From an uncultured Armatimonadota bacterium (GTDB taxonomy: Bacteria > Armatimonadota > Armatimonadia > Armatimonadales > Armatimonadaceae), in contig CAIWTR010000359.1 of assembly GCA_903915615.1 (NCBI GenBank), positions 1 through 7,686 of the forward strand: a DNA stretch of 7,686 nucleotides. The letters run 5' to 3'. Shown here piece by piece: positions 1 through 7,686 of this stretch; the stretch's first letter is position 1, and the number at the start of each line of letters is the position of its first letter. Both the position numbers and the translations under genes were made by a program. The notes under the pieces are model-generated. The model was given only the letters and a program-made list of their open reading frames with translations, ran no database searches and was not told where the DNA came from.

Positions 1-3000
1 GAAAGACTTCGTGTGAGGTCGACACTAAACTTGTCAAATGGCTCATCAAATCGGCGGACAACGCGGAATGTCGCTAGGCCATCCGTGCCGTATGTGACAT
101 CAAGGGCATCGAGTCGAAACGTATCGCGCACACTGTTCGTGATTGGTGCAAACACACTCGGCACAAGGCCAGCCTCAAAGATTCGGTTACCAAATTCCCG
201 TACGGCCTGGTCTGTATCGCCACTTGCAATCAGGTCAAACTGTCGTCGTGCACCCAATAAATCGACAATCTGATTGCGGGTCAGACTTGGTTCAGCATCA
301 AGGGAGAGGAGCTGGAGAATCTCCGTGCCTCCTACGGCCCCGATGTCGACCACCCCTGTAAGCTTTGCCAGAACGCGATATGTTTGCGATGTCGATGCGC
401 CGGTGTTTGCCAGCACCGGATTTGCAAAGCGTGAATCGACGGCCCGGGTGCCGTTGCTGTCAGCAACTCCCGTGATACGCCCCTCTGCGATAACACCAGC
501 AAGCGTTGCGGTGGACTTGAGCTTCGACCAGTTGACAAGGACATCCCCGCCCCGGTTTATATCCAGACGCGCCAGCGGATACCGCAGCTGTCCACCAGTG
601 GTGATAAGGTTTGCCACAACGGTCGTGTCGACCAGGCTTCCGCCCACGGTGACATCCCCGCGACCACGTAGCTCAAGACCCGTTGTCGTGCTCGCAAACA
701 GAATCGCACGGGCATCCGTTGCGAGCTTTATTCCGAGTTTCCACTGCGGATTTACGGTAGCTGTTTTCGCACTGCCACCTGGAACACTTGGTCTTGGCAC
801 ACGGAAAATGGCATCTCTTACTTGGAGCGGCTGATTGTCATCTGTTGAAAAGACAGGGTTGAGGATGTCACCCTTGATGCTGATGATGCCATCCACCTGA
901 GCGCTAAGTGCCTCGCCAAGGCCATTTGCCCCCTTCAAGTCTTTGACTTCCAGCCAAGCGGTCAGGTTATTGATCTCGGGGCGTAGCGCGATGGCTTCGA
1001 TTGCGAGGGCATATTGCCCGCGCAGGCGTGCGACGGGCTGGTTTGCCTCTGCCTTTTGGAAGAGACGCGTAAAGTCCTCCAGATTGTCCAGCTGTACGAA
1101 GCCGGTGAGTTTTGCCGCACCTCCGGAGAGTTTGGGCTGGGATGGAGGCGATGCCAGAAGAATCTCTCCTCGGGTGACCGTCGCCCTGTTTCCGCTGAGA
1201 CCAAATGCAACATTGCCTGACTTTAGAGCGCTGACCATTTGGCGCTTGCTCACTTGCGATGTCAACGCAGCGCTGACATCGGTGAGGGACACATTTCCGC
1301 CCAGCATAGGCTTGTTCAGCGTACCGGCGACCGACACCGACCCGTTGAGCTCTCCTGAAATGTCGATTGACTTCCACTGAAGCGCATCGGCCAGCGTCTT
1401 CATCTGGACTTTGTTTGCGGTCATCGAGAGCTCATCGATCCGCTTATCGGGAAGGATGCGCATCGCTTCCAAGCTAACCGGTACGCCGGCCTTTAACTTG
1501 ATTTCCTGCTCATCATGCTTTGCAAAGGCTTCATCCACAAACAAATAAAGGTCACCGGATGAACCCGCCTCGAGGCGTGCATTGACCCGGACAACATCCA
1601 GCTTGATTTTGTCTTTGGCTGGCGTTTCCCAAGTCATGTCATTGCCATCAATGGTGCCTTGGACCTTCGGTCTGTCAGTCGTCCCTTTTGCGACAATCGT
1701 TATACTGTCGAGCTTACCGACCAGAGGAACATCGCCGATGAAGGGCTTGAAGAGGTCCATCGATGGCTGAATGGACTCAAACACCAGGTCCATTCCGTAG
1801 CTCTTGTCCGTTGAGCCTTCGGGAAGGCGTAAGGTTCCACGGCCTGTGATGACTGATTGTTCAGAATCAAGGGATGCATCCTTAATGGTCCAAACGCGCT
1901 CCTCTAATTTGGCTTCGAGGCGTAAGCGGTCAAACTTGGCCTGCCCAAGCATCGGGGACTTGCCCTCAGCCGTAATCGCGACCATCGGGTCCACCCAGCG
2001 GTCTCCATCGTGGTGCAGCGTGATATCGGCAGTCGTCGAAATTTCAGCGCTCAGGTTCTCCGGAATCTTGTCTGTCCAGCCGACTGGTGTAAATTCTGTG
2101 ACCGGCAGTACTTTCCCAAGGGTACGCAGCTCATTTACGGTAAGCCCATTCACCCCAGCTGAAAGGCGGAGCGTCCGCTCACCGCCAACCCACTCCAGCT
2201 TAGATAGACTCCACTCTGCCCCATACTCGGTAGCCATCAACGGCGCCAGCTGAACATCCCAGGCATACGGTCCATCCGCCTGACTCATGCGTGTTGCAGA
2301 GATACCAAATGGCTTCCCGGGCATCCACCGGCTGGCACCATACTGAAGCGCATCCCGAACCTGTAGCTGACCACTTAGTGCCGGGTACTGGAGCGTTCCG
2401 GTGATACCAATACGTGCAGAAACGCTGCCACCCACAGCCGCATCCTGACTAACGCGATTCGCCAAGATACCAATATTCAAATTTTCTGTCGCCAGAAGCC
2501 CTGACAGGTTGCCATCATTGGAGATGCGGACATCCCCTGTCACACGCCCCGCTTCCAGCGATGCCGAAATGTTCGAGAGCGCGAGAATCTGGTTTTGCCA
2601 GAGGAATTGGGTGGATGCGCTCCCGATGCGATAATCGCCAAGACCGATGGCCTCAAGCTGAACGCTACCGGCAATCCGCAGCTGGTTGGTGGTTCCGCTG
2701 ATGCGGGCACTTAGCTCACCAACATCCCCGGAAACATCCCAGTCCGCCTCACGCCAGCCAAAAGCCTTGCTGACCGCCTGATAGTCTCCGCTTTCATGCA
2801 GGATGCCCAATGCCCAAGGCATCAAGTCACCGCGCACCATCGGAATCAAACGCGCAATGTCAACATGCTTTCCGGTCACCGAGACATCAAATTGCGGCAA
2901 ATCGGTGCGACCACGAATCCGACCCGTAACCACAACATCTGCCGGGAGCCACGAGACGTAGAGCGGCTTGAGGAGATCAATCGAGAGGTTGCCCGATGCG

Positions 3001-4955
3001 TCACTAATCCAGCGGACTTCCTCACAGCGAAGGGCATCCGCCTGGAGCACGCGGTTTTCAGCGATGACGCGAGGGTTCAGCACCACCAGCTCACTAAAAT
3101 TCAAGACTGGGCGCGATAAAGTTCCATCGATGGCAATGCGTCCGCTCGCAGTTCCATTGTCAAACGGAACGCCGACCACCATGCCTCCGGTGGCAAGGTC
3201 GATACCCGTAAACGCGCCTTCCAGAGCCAATGCCCCGGCATAGGCAAGCGTGCCAGAGACTTTAGCCATACCGCCTGCACCAAGCACATTGCCCTGCAAT
3301 ATCTTGACGCGCGCGGCATCTGCAACGACATCCGTGTGAAACACCGCCTCAGCCCCGGTTGTGACAGAGCGGGCTTTTCCATTTAGTGTGGCTCTGGATG
3401 CGATTACGTTTTTGGCAGCCGGGTTATAGGTCCCATCACCCTGGATATCTGCCGCGACATCAAATCCAACATCCTCTGCCTTGCCTTTGACTGCTATCTG
3501 AATATCGCGAAGTGTGAGCCCGCGTCCGGAGTAGTGGAAGCGGCTTAGACCGCTTGGTAAGTGGATGTTTGCATCCACCGGAATTCTGATCCGCCCGGCT
3601 TCTGCCATTCCAACAACCGTGGCATTTTTGTCCGTTAGATGAACACGTGCCGTGAGGTTGACGGGAGCTTTAATGGCCTTTAGCTTTATGTTTTGGATAG
3701 TTGCATCCGCATCTACCGTAAACGCCCGGCCTTTCCACTCAATCAATGCCCGCTTCAGAGTGGCATCCCCAAGGTCGACACCGCGAACGGCTGTCGTGGG
3801 GATCTGTAAGACGGATGCCACCTTTCGTGTGGTGCACCGCTCGGCGGTAACAATAAGCCCGCCGGATGTCTCGCCATTCATATCGACGAAGCCGTTCATC
3901 TGTACTGGGATACCGGATAGGCCCGCACGGCCGGAGAATGCAACGGATTTATCCTGGATGTTGATGCTGGCATCAATGTTAGTGGCTTCCGGAATCTTCG
4001 TTTCCGGGAGGCGGATACTGGTTCCCGCGACACGCACATCCCCGGAGAGGGTTACCTTTGTCTCCGTGGCGACGATGTTAATGTCTGCGGTTCCGCGGCC
4101 ACCCGCAATACGGATGGAGTTCTTCGGAAGCGCGGCGAGAGGCATCCAGTAATCAATCGCAGCATCCCGGCCCGTGATGTGGACACGTGTGGTTTGACCA
4201 CGTCCGATGACGGGGTGGTCAACGACAAGGCCAACGCCGATCTCGCGACCGACGAGTGCACCATTTTCGTTGTCAGCGCGCGCATCGCCCGAGAAGCGGC
4301 CACGGGTTGCGAGCAAGCCGCCGGCATCAATGACTCCATTGACATGGACCAATGCAGTCACACGCGGATTTACTCGATGTCCGGCAAGAGAAAAATCGAG
4401 CAGGTCGACCGCGGCATCATCTAGCTCGACGCGGATATCAAGTGGCTTTGATGAGTCATCCACTTTAACCGGTTTCGACTTCAAGAGGTCTGCGATAATG
4501 AACTGGCCATCGGGTCTGCGTGCCAAAATGAGAGAAGGCTGCTTTAGCTTCACCGTCATCGCGACCGGTTTGAGACGTGTGAGGTTTACCGATGCTGATG
4601 GCACGGAGAGGATGGGCTTACCACCATGGATGCGTGTTTCCGAGGGACGGGTTCCGACGCGAATGTCAGCGATGTCGAGGGCAAGCCCCTGCGGTGGAAG
4701 TGCACCGGTGCGGATGACACGTAGCAGTGTTTTGCCAGAAAGTCGAAGCTTCCCGACGGAAACGGGACGCTTCATCGCGCGTGTAAGCTCTGCAGACACA
4801 ATGGGTGCTGCGCGATCGAGGTGTCGGTTTGCCCGCTGGACCAGATTGGTGCCAACCCACAGCGCAAAGATGCACGGGGGCAGCACCATTATCAGGAAAG
4901 CGAGCAAGCGGTAGCCCAATGGAAGCTCCAGCTTGCGCAGTGGGCTACGGTTCAA
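1..4955 (-). CDS. TamB-domain (DUF490) / AsmA-like giant envelope protein, C-terminus cut by window edge
   Basis: One open frame of 1651 codons runs from a TTG at 4955 to the left edge without a stop. The frame begins right after the in-frame lipA stop. TTG is the first usable start and has TAAGG seven bases upstream; later ATGs (4889, 4775) would cut into or remove the membrane anchor. Residues 1-16 are basic (R3, R7, K8, R16), followed by one membrane segment at about 17-39 with no lipobox, so an inner-membrane anchor with a periplasmic body is expected. An AsmA/TamB-type N-terminal motif follows at about 52-72 (LTRAMKRPVSVGKLRL). The body is beta-rich, has only three cysteines (C28 plus two more), and repeats a G-T-x-x-x-P-x-h-x-G pattern (611, 754, 853, 1091, 1211, 1362). 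The end matches the TamB C-terminal domain: LSLDAEPSLTRNQIVDLLG at 1550-1568, then a DALDVTYGTDG...TRSL strand pattern at 1616-1651. Family members bridge the inner and outer membranes and take part in outer-membrane protein assembly or phospholipid transport. At more than 1651 residues it exceeds E. coli TamB (about 1259). Family call is firm; exact role is inferred. I give no symbol because orthology to proteobacterial TamB cannot be shown. Confidence 0.87.
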   Translation of the reverse strand, partial: MNRSPLRKLELPLGYRLLAFLIMVLPPCIFALWVGTNLVQRANRHLDRAAPIVSAELTRAMKRPVSVGKLRLSGKTLLRVIRTGALPPQGLALDIADIRVGTRPSETRIHGGKPILSVPSASVNLTRLKPVAMTVKLKQPSLILARRPDGQFIIADLLKSKPVKVDDSSKPLDIRVELDDAAVDLLDFSLAGHRVNPRVTALVHVNGVIDAGGLLATRGRFSGDARADNENGALVGREIGVGLVVDHPVIGRGQTTRVHITGRDAAIDYWMPLAALPKNSIRIAGGRGTADINIVATETKVTLSGDVRVAGTSIRLPETKIPEATNIDASINIQDKSVAFSGRAGLSGIPVQMNGFVDMNGETSGGLIVTAERCTTRKVASVLQIPTTAVRGVDLGDATLKRALIEWKGRAFTVDADATIQNIKLKAIKAPVNLTARVHLTDKNATVVGMAEAGRIRIPVDANIHLPSGLSRFHYSGRGLTLRDIQIAVKGKAEDVGFDVAADIQGDGTYNPAAKNVIASRATLNGKARSVTTGAEAVFHTDVVADAARVKILQGNVLGAGGMAKVSGTLAYAGALALEGAFTGIDLATGGMVVGVPFDNGTASGRIAIDGTLSRPVLNFSELVVLNPRVIAENRVLQADALRCEEVRWISDASGNLSIDLLKPLYVSWLPADVVVTGRIRGRTDLPQFDVSVTGKHVDIARLIPMVRGDLMPWALGILHESGDYQAVSKAFGWREADWDVSGDVGELSARISGTTNQLRIAGSVQLEAIGLGDYRIGSASTQFLWQNQILALSNISASLEAGRVTGDVRISNDGNLSGLLATENLNIGILANRVSQDAAVGGSVSARIGITGTLQYPALSGQLQVRDALQYGASRWMPGKPFGISATRMSQADGPYAWDVQLAPLMATEYGAEWSLSKLEWVGGERTLRLSAGVNGLTVNELRTLGKVLPVTEFTPVGWTDKIPENLSAEISTTADITLHHDGDRWVDPMVAITAEGKSPMLGQAKFDRLRLEAKLEERVWTIKDASLDSEQSVITGRGTLRLPEGSTDKSYGMDLVFESIQPSMDLFKPFIGDVPLVGKLDSITIVAKGTTDRPKVQGTIDGNDMTWETPAKDKIKLDVVRVNARLEAGSSGDLYLFVDEAFAKHDEQEIKLKAGVPVSLEAMRILPDKRIDELSMTANKVQMKTLADALQWKSIDISGELNGSVSVAGTLNKPMLGGNVSLTDVSAALTSQVSKRQMVSALKSGNVAFGLSGNRATVTRGEILLASPPSQPKLSGGAAKLTGFVQLDNLEDFTRLFQKAEANQPVARLRGQYALAIEAIALRPEINNLTAWLEVKDLKGANGLGEALSAQVDGIISIKGDILNPVFSTDDNQPLQVRDAIFRVPRPSVPGGSAKTATVNPQWKLGIKLATDARAILFASTTTGLELRGRGDVTVGGSLVDTTVVANLITTGGQLRYPLARLDINRGGDVLVNWSKLKSTATLAGVIAEGRITGVADSNGTRAVDSRFANPVLANTGASTSQTYRVLAKLTGVVDIGAVGGTEILQLLSLDAEPSLTRNQIVDLLGARRQFDLIASGDTDQAVREFGNRIFEAGLVPSVFAPITNSVRDTFRLDALDVTYGTDGLATFRVVRRFDEPFDKFSVDLTRSL

Positions 4956-4962
4956 TCCGGTC

Positions 4963-4967
4963 CCTTA
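4963..4967 (-). promoter_or_regulatory. Shine-Dalgarno TAAGG overlapping the lipA stop, for the TamB-like gene
   Basis: On the minus strand the lipA stop TAA runs directly into GGGA, giving TAAGG, which matches the start of the consensus TAAGGAGG. Seven bases separate it from the TTG at 4955. This decides the non-ATG start: the frame is blocked upstream by that same TAA, and no other start codon lies before the membrane segment with comparable spacing. The overlap suggests that ribosomes finishing lipA re-initiate on this gene. The site is seen in sequence; coupling is inferred. Confidence 0.6.
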
Positions 4968-5945
4968 GACCACCGCGAGTGGCAGGTCAAGCCTGCGTTT
5001 ACCAGGCATCGCCGGTCGAGATTCGTGCGTATCACGGACCTGATCAGCGAAGTCGATTGCATTGTAGGATGAGCGGACAAACGGGCCAGATGCGACATAC
5101 GCAAAGCCCATTTCCTGTGCGATGGCCTTGTAGTCATCGAAGACCGTCGGGTGAATATACTCGACGACATCGAGGTAACCCTTGCCAGGCTTTAGGTATT
5201 GCCCGAGGGTGACGACATCCACGCCAGCATCCTTCCAGTCGCGCAGGACTTCGATCACTTCATCTTTTGTTTCGCCAAGGCCGAGCATGATGCCGGATTT
5301 GGTGTAGATGGTTGGAGCGATTTCCTTTACGGTCCGGAGGAAGTCAATCGACCGCACATACTTGGCTTGTGGCCGAACGGTGCGGTAGAGCCGTGGAACG
5401 GTTTCCGTGTTGTGGTTGAAGACATCTGGGTGCGCGCTGCACACGATTTCGATTGCAAAGCGTCGTCCACGGAAGTCGGGCGTGAGCACTTCGACGCTGG
5501 AGTCGGGGCACTTGACACGCAGAGCCTCGATGACGGCTGCGATGTGGCTTGCACCGCCATCATAGATATCATCCCGGTTTACACTCGTCACGACGACGTG
5601 CTTGAGTCCGAGGTCTGCTGCTGCATCTGCGACGCGAGCAGGCTCATCGGCTTCGAGCGGTGCCCCCCGACCGGTTTTGACGGCGCAAAACCGGCAGGAG
5701 CGCGTGCACGTATCGCCCATCACCATGAATGTCGCTGTGCCTTTGGACCAGCATTCTCCAAGGTTTGGACAGCGGGCTTCCTCACAGACAGTGACCAGCC
5801 TCCCGGTACGCATCAGGTTTTCGACCCGGTGTGTATCGCGTGAACGCGGCACCTTAATGGTCAGCCACTCAGGAATCCTTCGATGGACCTTTGTGGTTGC
5901 GGTGGTTCCATCCGCGCTGTCGATGACAGGAAGCTGCTCACTCAC
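4965..5945 (-). CDS. lipA: Lipoyl synthase (radical SAM, 4Fe-4S)
   Basis: This complete protein of 326 residues inserts two sulfur atoms at C6 and C8 of octanoyl groups bound to E2 subunits or the H protein, making the lipoyl cofactor in the cytoplasm. All family signatures are present. The auxiliary cluster cysteines are C54, C59 and C65 (CEEARCPNLGEC). The radical SAM cluster is CTRSCRFC at 80-87 (C80, C84, C87). The C-terminal RSSY at 291-294 carries the serine that ligates the auxiliary cluster. Other conserved blocks are VNRDD (122-126), GGASH (130-134), FNHNTETV (176-183) and TKSGIMLGLGE (215-225). Length is typical for the family. The start is GTG, supported by TAAGG seven bases upstream; residues 1-20 are a variable, Thr/Ala-rich leader. 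It lies 9 bases after the aconitase stop and 9 bases before the TamB-like gene. No lipB or lipoate ligase is in the window, so the source of octanoyl substrate is not visible here. Confidence 0.97.
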   Translation of the reverse strand: MSEQLPVIDSADGTTATTKVHRRIPEWLTIKVPRSRDTHRVENLMRTGRLVTVCEEARCPNLGECWSKGTATFMVMGDTCTRSCRFCAVKTGRGAPLEADEPARVADAAADLGLKHVVVTSVNRDDIYDGGASHIAAVIEALRVKCPDSSVEVLTPDFRGRRFAIEIVCSAHPDVFNHNTETVPRLYRTVRPQAKYVRSIDFLRTVKEIAPTIYTKSGIMLGLGETKDEVIEVLRDWKDAGVDVVTLGQYLKPGKGYLDVVEYIHPTVFDDYKAIAQEMGFAYVASGPFVRSSYNAIDFADQVRDTHESRPAMPGKRRLDLPLAVV

Positions 5946-5952
5946 TTGTGTA

Positions 5953-5957
5953 CCTTA
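5953..5957 (-). promoter_or_regulatory. Shine-Dalgarno TAAGG overlapping the aconitase stop, for lipA
   Basis: The aconitase stop TAA is followed on the minus strand by GG, forming TAAGG, then a 7-base spacer and the lipA GTG at 5945. This supports the GTG start and suggests translational coupling between the two genes. The geometry is the same as at the lipA to TamB-like junction. Confidence 0.6.
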
Positions 5958-7686
5958 TGCCTTTGCCACCAGCTGGCGGAGAACGTAGGGCAGGATGCCT
6001 CCGTGGAGGTAGTATTCGACCTCAATCGGGGTGTCGATGCGGAGCGTAAGGGCATGCTCAGTTGTGCTGCCATCCGCGCCATGGATACGCAATGTGACAT
6101 CCATCATCGGTGTGATTCCACCCGCAAGCCCAACCAAGTCGTACGACTCGGTTCCGGTGATGCCAAGCGTCTGGGCACTCTCGCCATCCTTGAACTGGAG
6201 AGGCAGCACGCCCATCCCGACGAGGTTTGAGCGGTGGATGCGTTCAAAGCTCTGCGCAACGACGGCCTTGACGCCCAGCAAGCTGGTCCCCTTTGCCGCC
6301 CAGTCGCGGCTGGAGCCGGTTCCGTACTCGTGTCCGGCAAAGACCATTAAGCCGACGCCTTCACCTTGGTACTGCATACAGGCATCGTAGATGTCCAGCT
6401 GCTGGCCGCTTGGCTGATGCACGGTCACGCCGCCTTCGACGCCGGGAACCATTAGGTTCTTGATACGGACATTTGCGAATGTGCCACGTGTCATCACACG
6501 GTCATTTCCGCGACGTGAGCCGTAGGAGTTGAACTCGCTGACAGGAACACCTTGCTCTTGGAGATAGCGTCCCGCTGGGCTGGATGCCTTGATTGCTCCC
6601 GCAGGTGAGATGTGGTCTGTGGTGACAGAGTCGCCAAAGATAGCCATCGCCCTTGCACCGATCACATCGGCTGCGGTTCCAGATTCCATGGTAAAGCCAT
6701 CGAAGTACGGTGGATGCTGGATGTATGTGGATGCTTCATCCCATGCGTAGACGGTTCCAGCTGGGCTTGGGATGTCTTTCCAAAGCGGATTTTGGTCACC
6801 GAGGTCTCCGTAGAGCTCACGGTAGACAGCCGGATCGGATGCGGTGTGGATGAGCGACGCAACTTCTTCATCGGATGGCCAGAGATCGGCGAGGTAGACA
6901 GGTGTGCCATCTGTGCCGGTGCCGATTGGCTCCGTGGTGATATCGACATTGACCGACCCAGCGAGGGCGTAGGCAACGACGAGAGGCGGCGACATCAGGA
7001 AGTTGGCTTTGACATTTGCGTGAACGCGCGCTTCAAAGTTACGGTTTCCGGAGAGGACGGACACAGCCACGACTTGGTTGTCGACGATTGCCTTCTCGAT
7101 GGCTGGGTGTAAAGGACCGGAGTTACCGATACAGGTTGTACAGCCGTAGCCAACGGTTTGGAAGCCAAGCTGGTCGAGGTAGGTTTGCAGACCGGTTTTC
7201 TCGAGGTAGGCGGTGACGACACGGGAGCCAGGGCCAAGGCTTGTCTTGACGGTTTCCCGGATGGTCAGTCCGCGCTCAACTGCCTTCTTTGCAACGAGTC
7301 CAGCCGCGAGCATCACGGATGGGTTCGATGTGTTCGTACAGCTGGTGATCGCAGCGATGACAATGTCTCCATCGGAGATGGTGGATGTCTCAAGGGAGCG
7401 ATCGACTTCTGCGGCAATGACATCGGCCATCGGGAGGATGGTTGCAGCCCCGGAAAGCGATGGCTTGTTGTAGGCTGTCGGATCGGTCAGCATCGTGGTG
7501 AATGCGGATTTGACCTCGGTCAGCTCGATGCGATCCTGTGGACGCTTTGGCCCGGCGACACTTGGTACGACGGTTCCGAGGTCAAGATTGTGGACCTGTG
7601 AGTACGCGATGGTTCCCGCTTCCGGAATACCAAACATCCCCTGTGCCTTGTAATACTGGCGGTACGCATCCACCTGCTCTTCCGTA
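5955..7686 (-). CDS. acnA: Aconitate hydratase, AcnA/IRP1 family, N-terminus cut by window edge
   Basis: The enzyme interconverts citrate and isocitrate through cis-aconitate in the TCA cycle, using a 4Fe-4S cluster. About 576 residues are visible; the gene continues past the right edge. The GTG at 7673 is internal (frame reads T-E-E-Q-V-D-A-Y upstream), not a start. Numbered from that GTG, the cluster cysteines are C112 (ITSCTNTSNP) and C178/C181 (GCTTCIGNSGP). Their 66 and 3 spacing equals C435/C501/C504 of E. coli AcnA, so roughly 320 residues are missing. The linker motif STYIQHPPYFDGF (315-327) separates the catalytic part from the swivel domain, which holds DSVTTDHISPAGAI (348-361), NSYGSRRGNDRVMTRGTFAN (382-401) and the active-site loop GTGSSRDWAAKG (451-462). 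The C-terminal block IDTPIEVEYYLHGGIL ends normally, with 460 residues after C112 against about 456 in E. coli AcnA. Domain order fits AcnA rather than AcnB. It is the first visible gene of the probable operon with lipA. Any promoter lies outside. Confidence 0.97.
   Translation of the reverse strand, partial: TEEQVDAYRQYYKAQGMFGIPEAGTIAYSQVHNLDLGTVVPSVAGPKRPQDRIELTEVKSAFTTMLTDPTAYNKPSLSGAATILPMADVIAAEVDRSLETSTISDGDIVIAAITSCTNTSNPSVMLAAGLVAKKAVERGLTIRETVKTSLGPGSRVVTAYLEKTGLQTYLDQLGFQTVGYGCTTCIGNSGPLHPAIEKAIVDNQVVAVSVLSGNRNFEARVHANVKANFLMSPPLVVAYALAGSVNVDITTEPIGTGTDGTPVYLADLWPSDEEVASLIHTASDPAVYRELYGDLGDQNPLWKDIPSPAGTVYAWDEASTYIQHPPYFDGFTMESGTAADVIGARAMAIFGDSVTTDHISPAGAIKASSPAGRYLQEQGVPVSEFNSYGSRRGNDRVMTRGTFANVRIKNLMVPGVEGGVTVHQPSGQQLDIYDACMQYQGEGVGLMVFAGHEYGTGSSRDWAAKGTSLLGVKAVVAQSFERIHRSNLVGMGVLPLQFKDGESAQTLGITGTESYDLVGLAGGITPMMDVTLRIHGADGSTTEHALTLRIDTPIEVEYYLHGGILPYVLRQLVAKA

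Noticed and set aside
274..834. Plus-strand open frame of 186 codons
   Set aside because: It is antisense to the conserved TamB C-terminal domain and has the Arg/Ser/Pro-rich composition typical of shadow frames in high-GC DNA.
541..2740. Recurring short strings such as ACATCCCC across the left half
   Set aside because: These are the reverse complement of GGGGATGT, codons for the frequent Gly-Asp-Val in beta strands of the TamB-like protein. Spacing is irregular, so this is not a CRISPR array or DNA repeat family.
4207..4914. Plus-strand open frame of 235 codons
   Set aside because: It lies fully antisense to the 5' part of the TamB-like gene, is rich in Arg/Ser/Thr/Pro with no recognisable domain, and the minus frame shows clear family motifs.
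4956..4964. Possible terminator or promoter between lipA and the TamB-like gene
   Set aside because: The gap is 9 bases, too short for a hairpin terminator or promoter, and is best explained as a ribosome binding site.
5199..5843. Plus-strand open frame of 214 codons
   Set aside because: It is antisense to lipA, whose cysteine motifs and RSSY are all in the minus frame. The overlap explains its length.
6612..7601. Plus-strand open frames (166 and 147 codons) opposite aconitase
   Set aside because: They mirror constrained aconitase codons and show no family motif.
7671..7673. GTG as start codon of aconitase
   Set aside because: It would remove about 320 residues of the conserved N-terminal cluster domain. 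The frame stays open upstream and reads family-like sequence to the window edge.

Overview
The window is almost fully coding on the minus strand. It reads right to left as three closely spaced genes: an aconitase of the AcnA/IRP1 family (7686 to 5955, N-terminus off the right edge), lipoyl synthase LipA (5945 to 4965, complete), and a very large envelope protein of the TamB/AsmA-like superfamily (4955 to 1, C-terminus off the left edge). Only two 9-base gaps are non-coding. There are no RNA genes, mobile elements, CRISPR arrays, promoters or terminators that I can support. The operon promoter and terminator, if they exist, lie outside the window.

The organism is a bacterium with moderately high GC. 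The TamB-type protein implies a diderm cell with an outer membrane. LipA and AcnA point to an aerobic-type central metabolism with lipoylated 2-oxoacid dehydrogenases and/or a glycine cleavage system. I cannot fix the phylum from this sequence. A non-proteobacterial diderm such as Armatimonadota is a low-confidence guess.

Aconitase (TCA cycle) and LipA (cofactor of pyruvate and 2-oxoglutarate dehydrogenase) are both 4Fe-4S enzymes of the same metabolic area. The TamB-like gene follows in the same direction, with the same junction geometry as the upstream pair: a TAAGG in which the stop codon forms part of the Shine-Dalgarno sequence, then 7 bases, then a non-ATG start (GTG for lipA, TTG for the TamB-like gene). 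The three are probably co-transcribed and translationally coupled. A role linking the TamB-like protein to the two enzymes is not evident.

I did not find a convincing new system. The points worth a second look are the placement and size of the TamB-like protein and the repeated stop/SD junction design.
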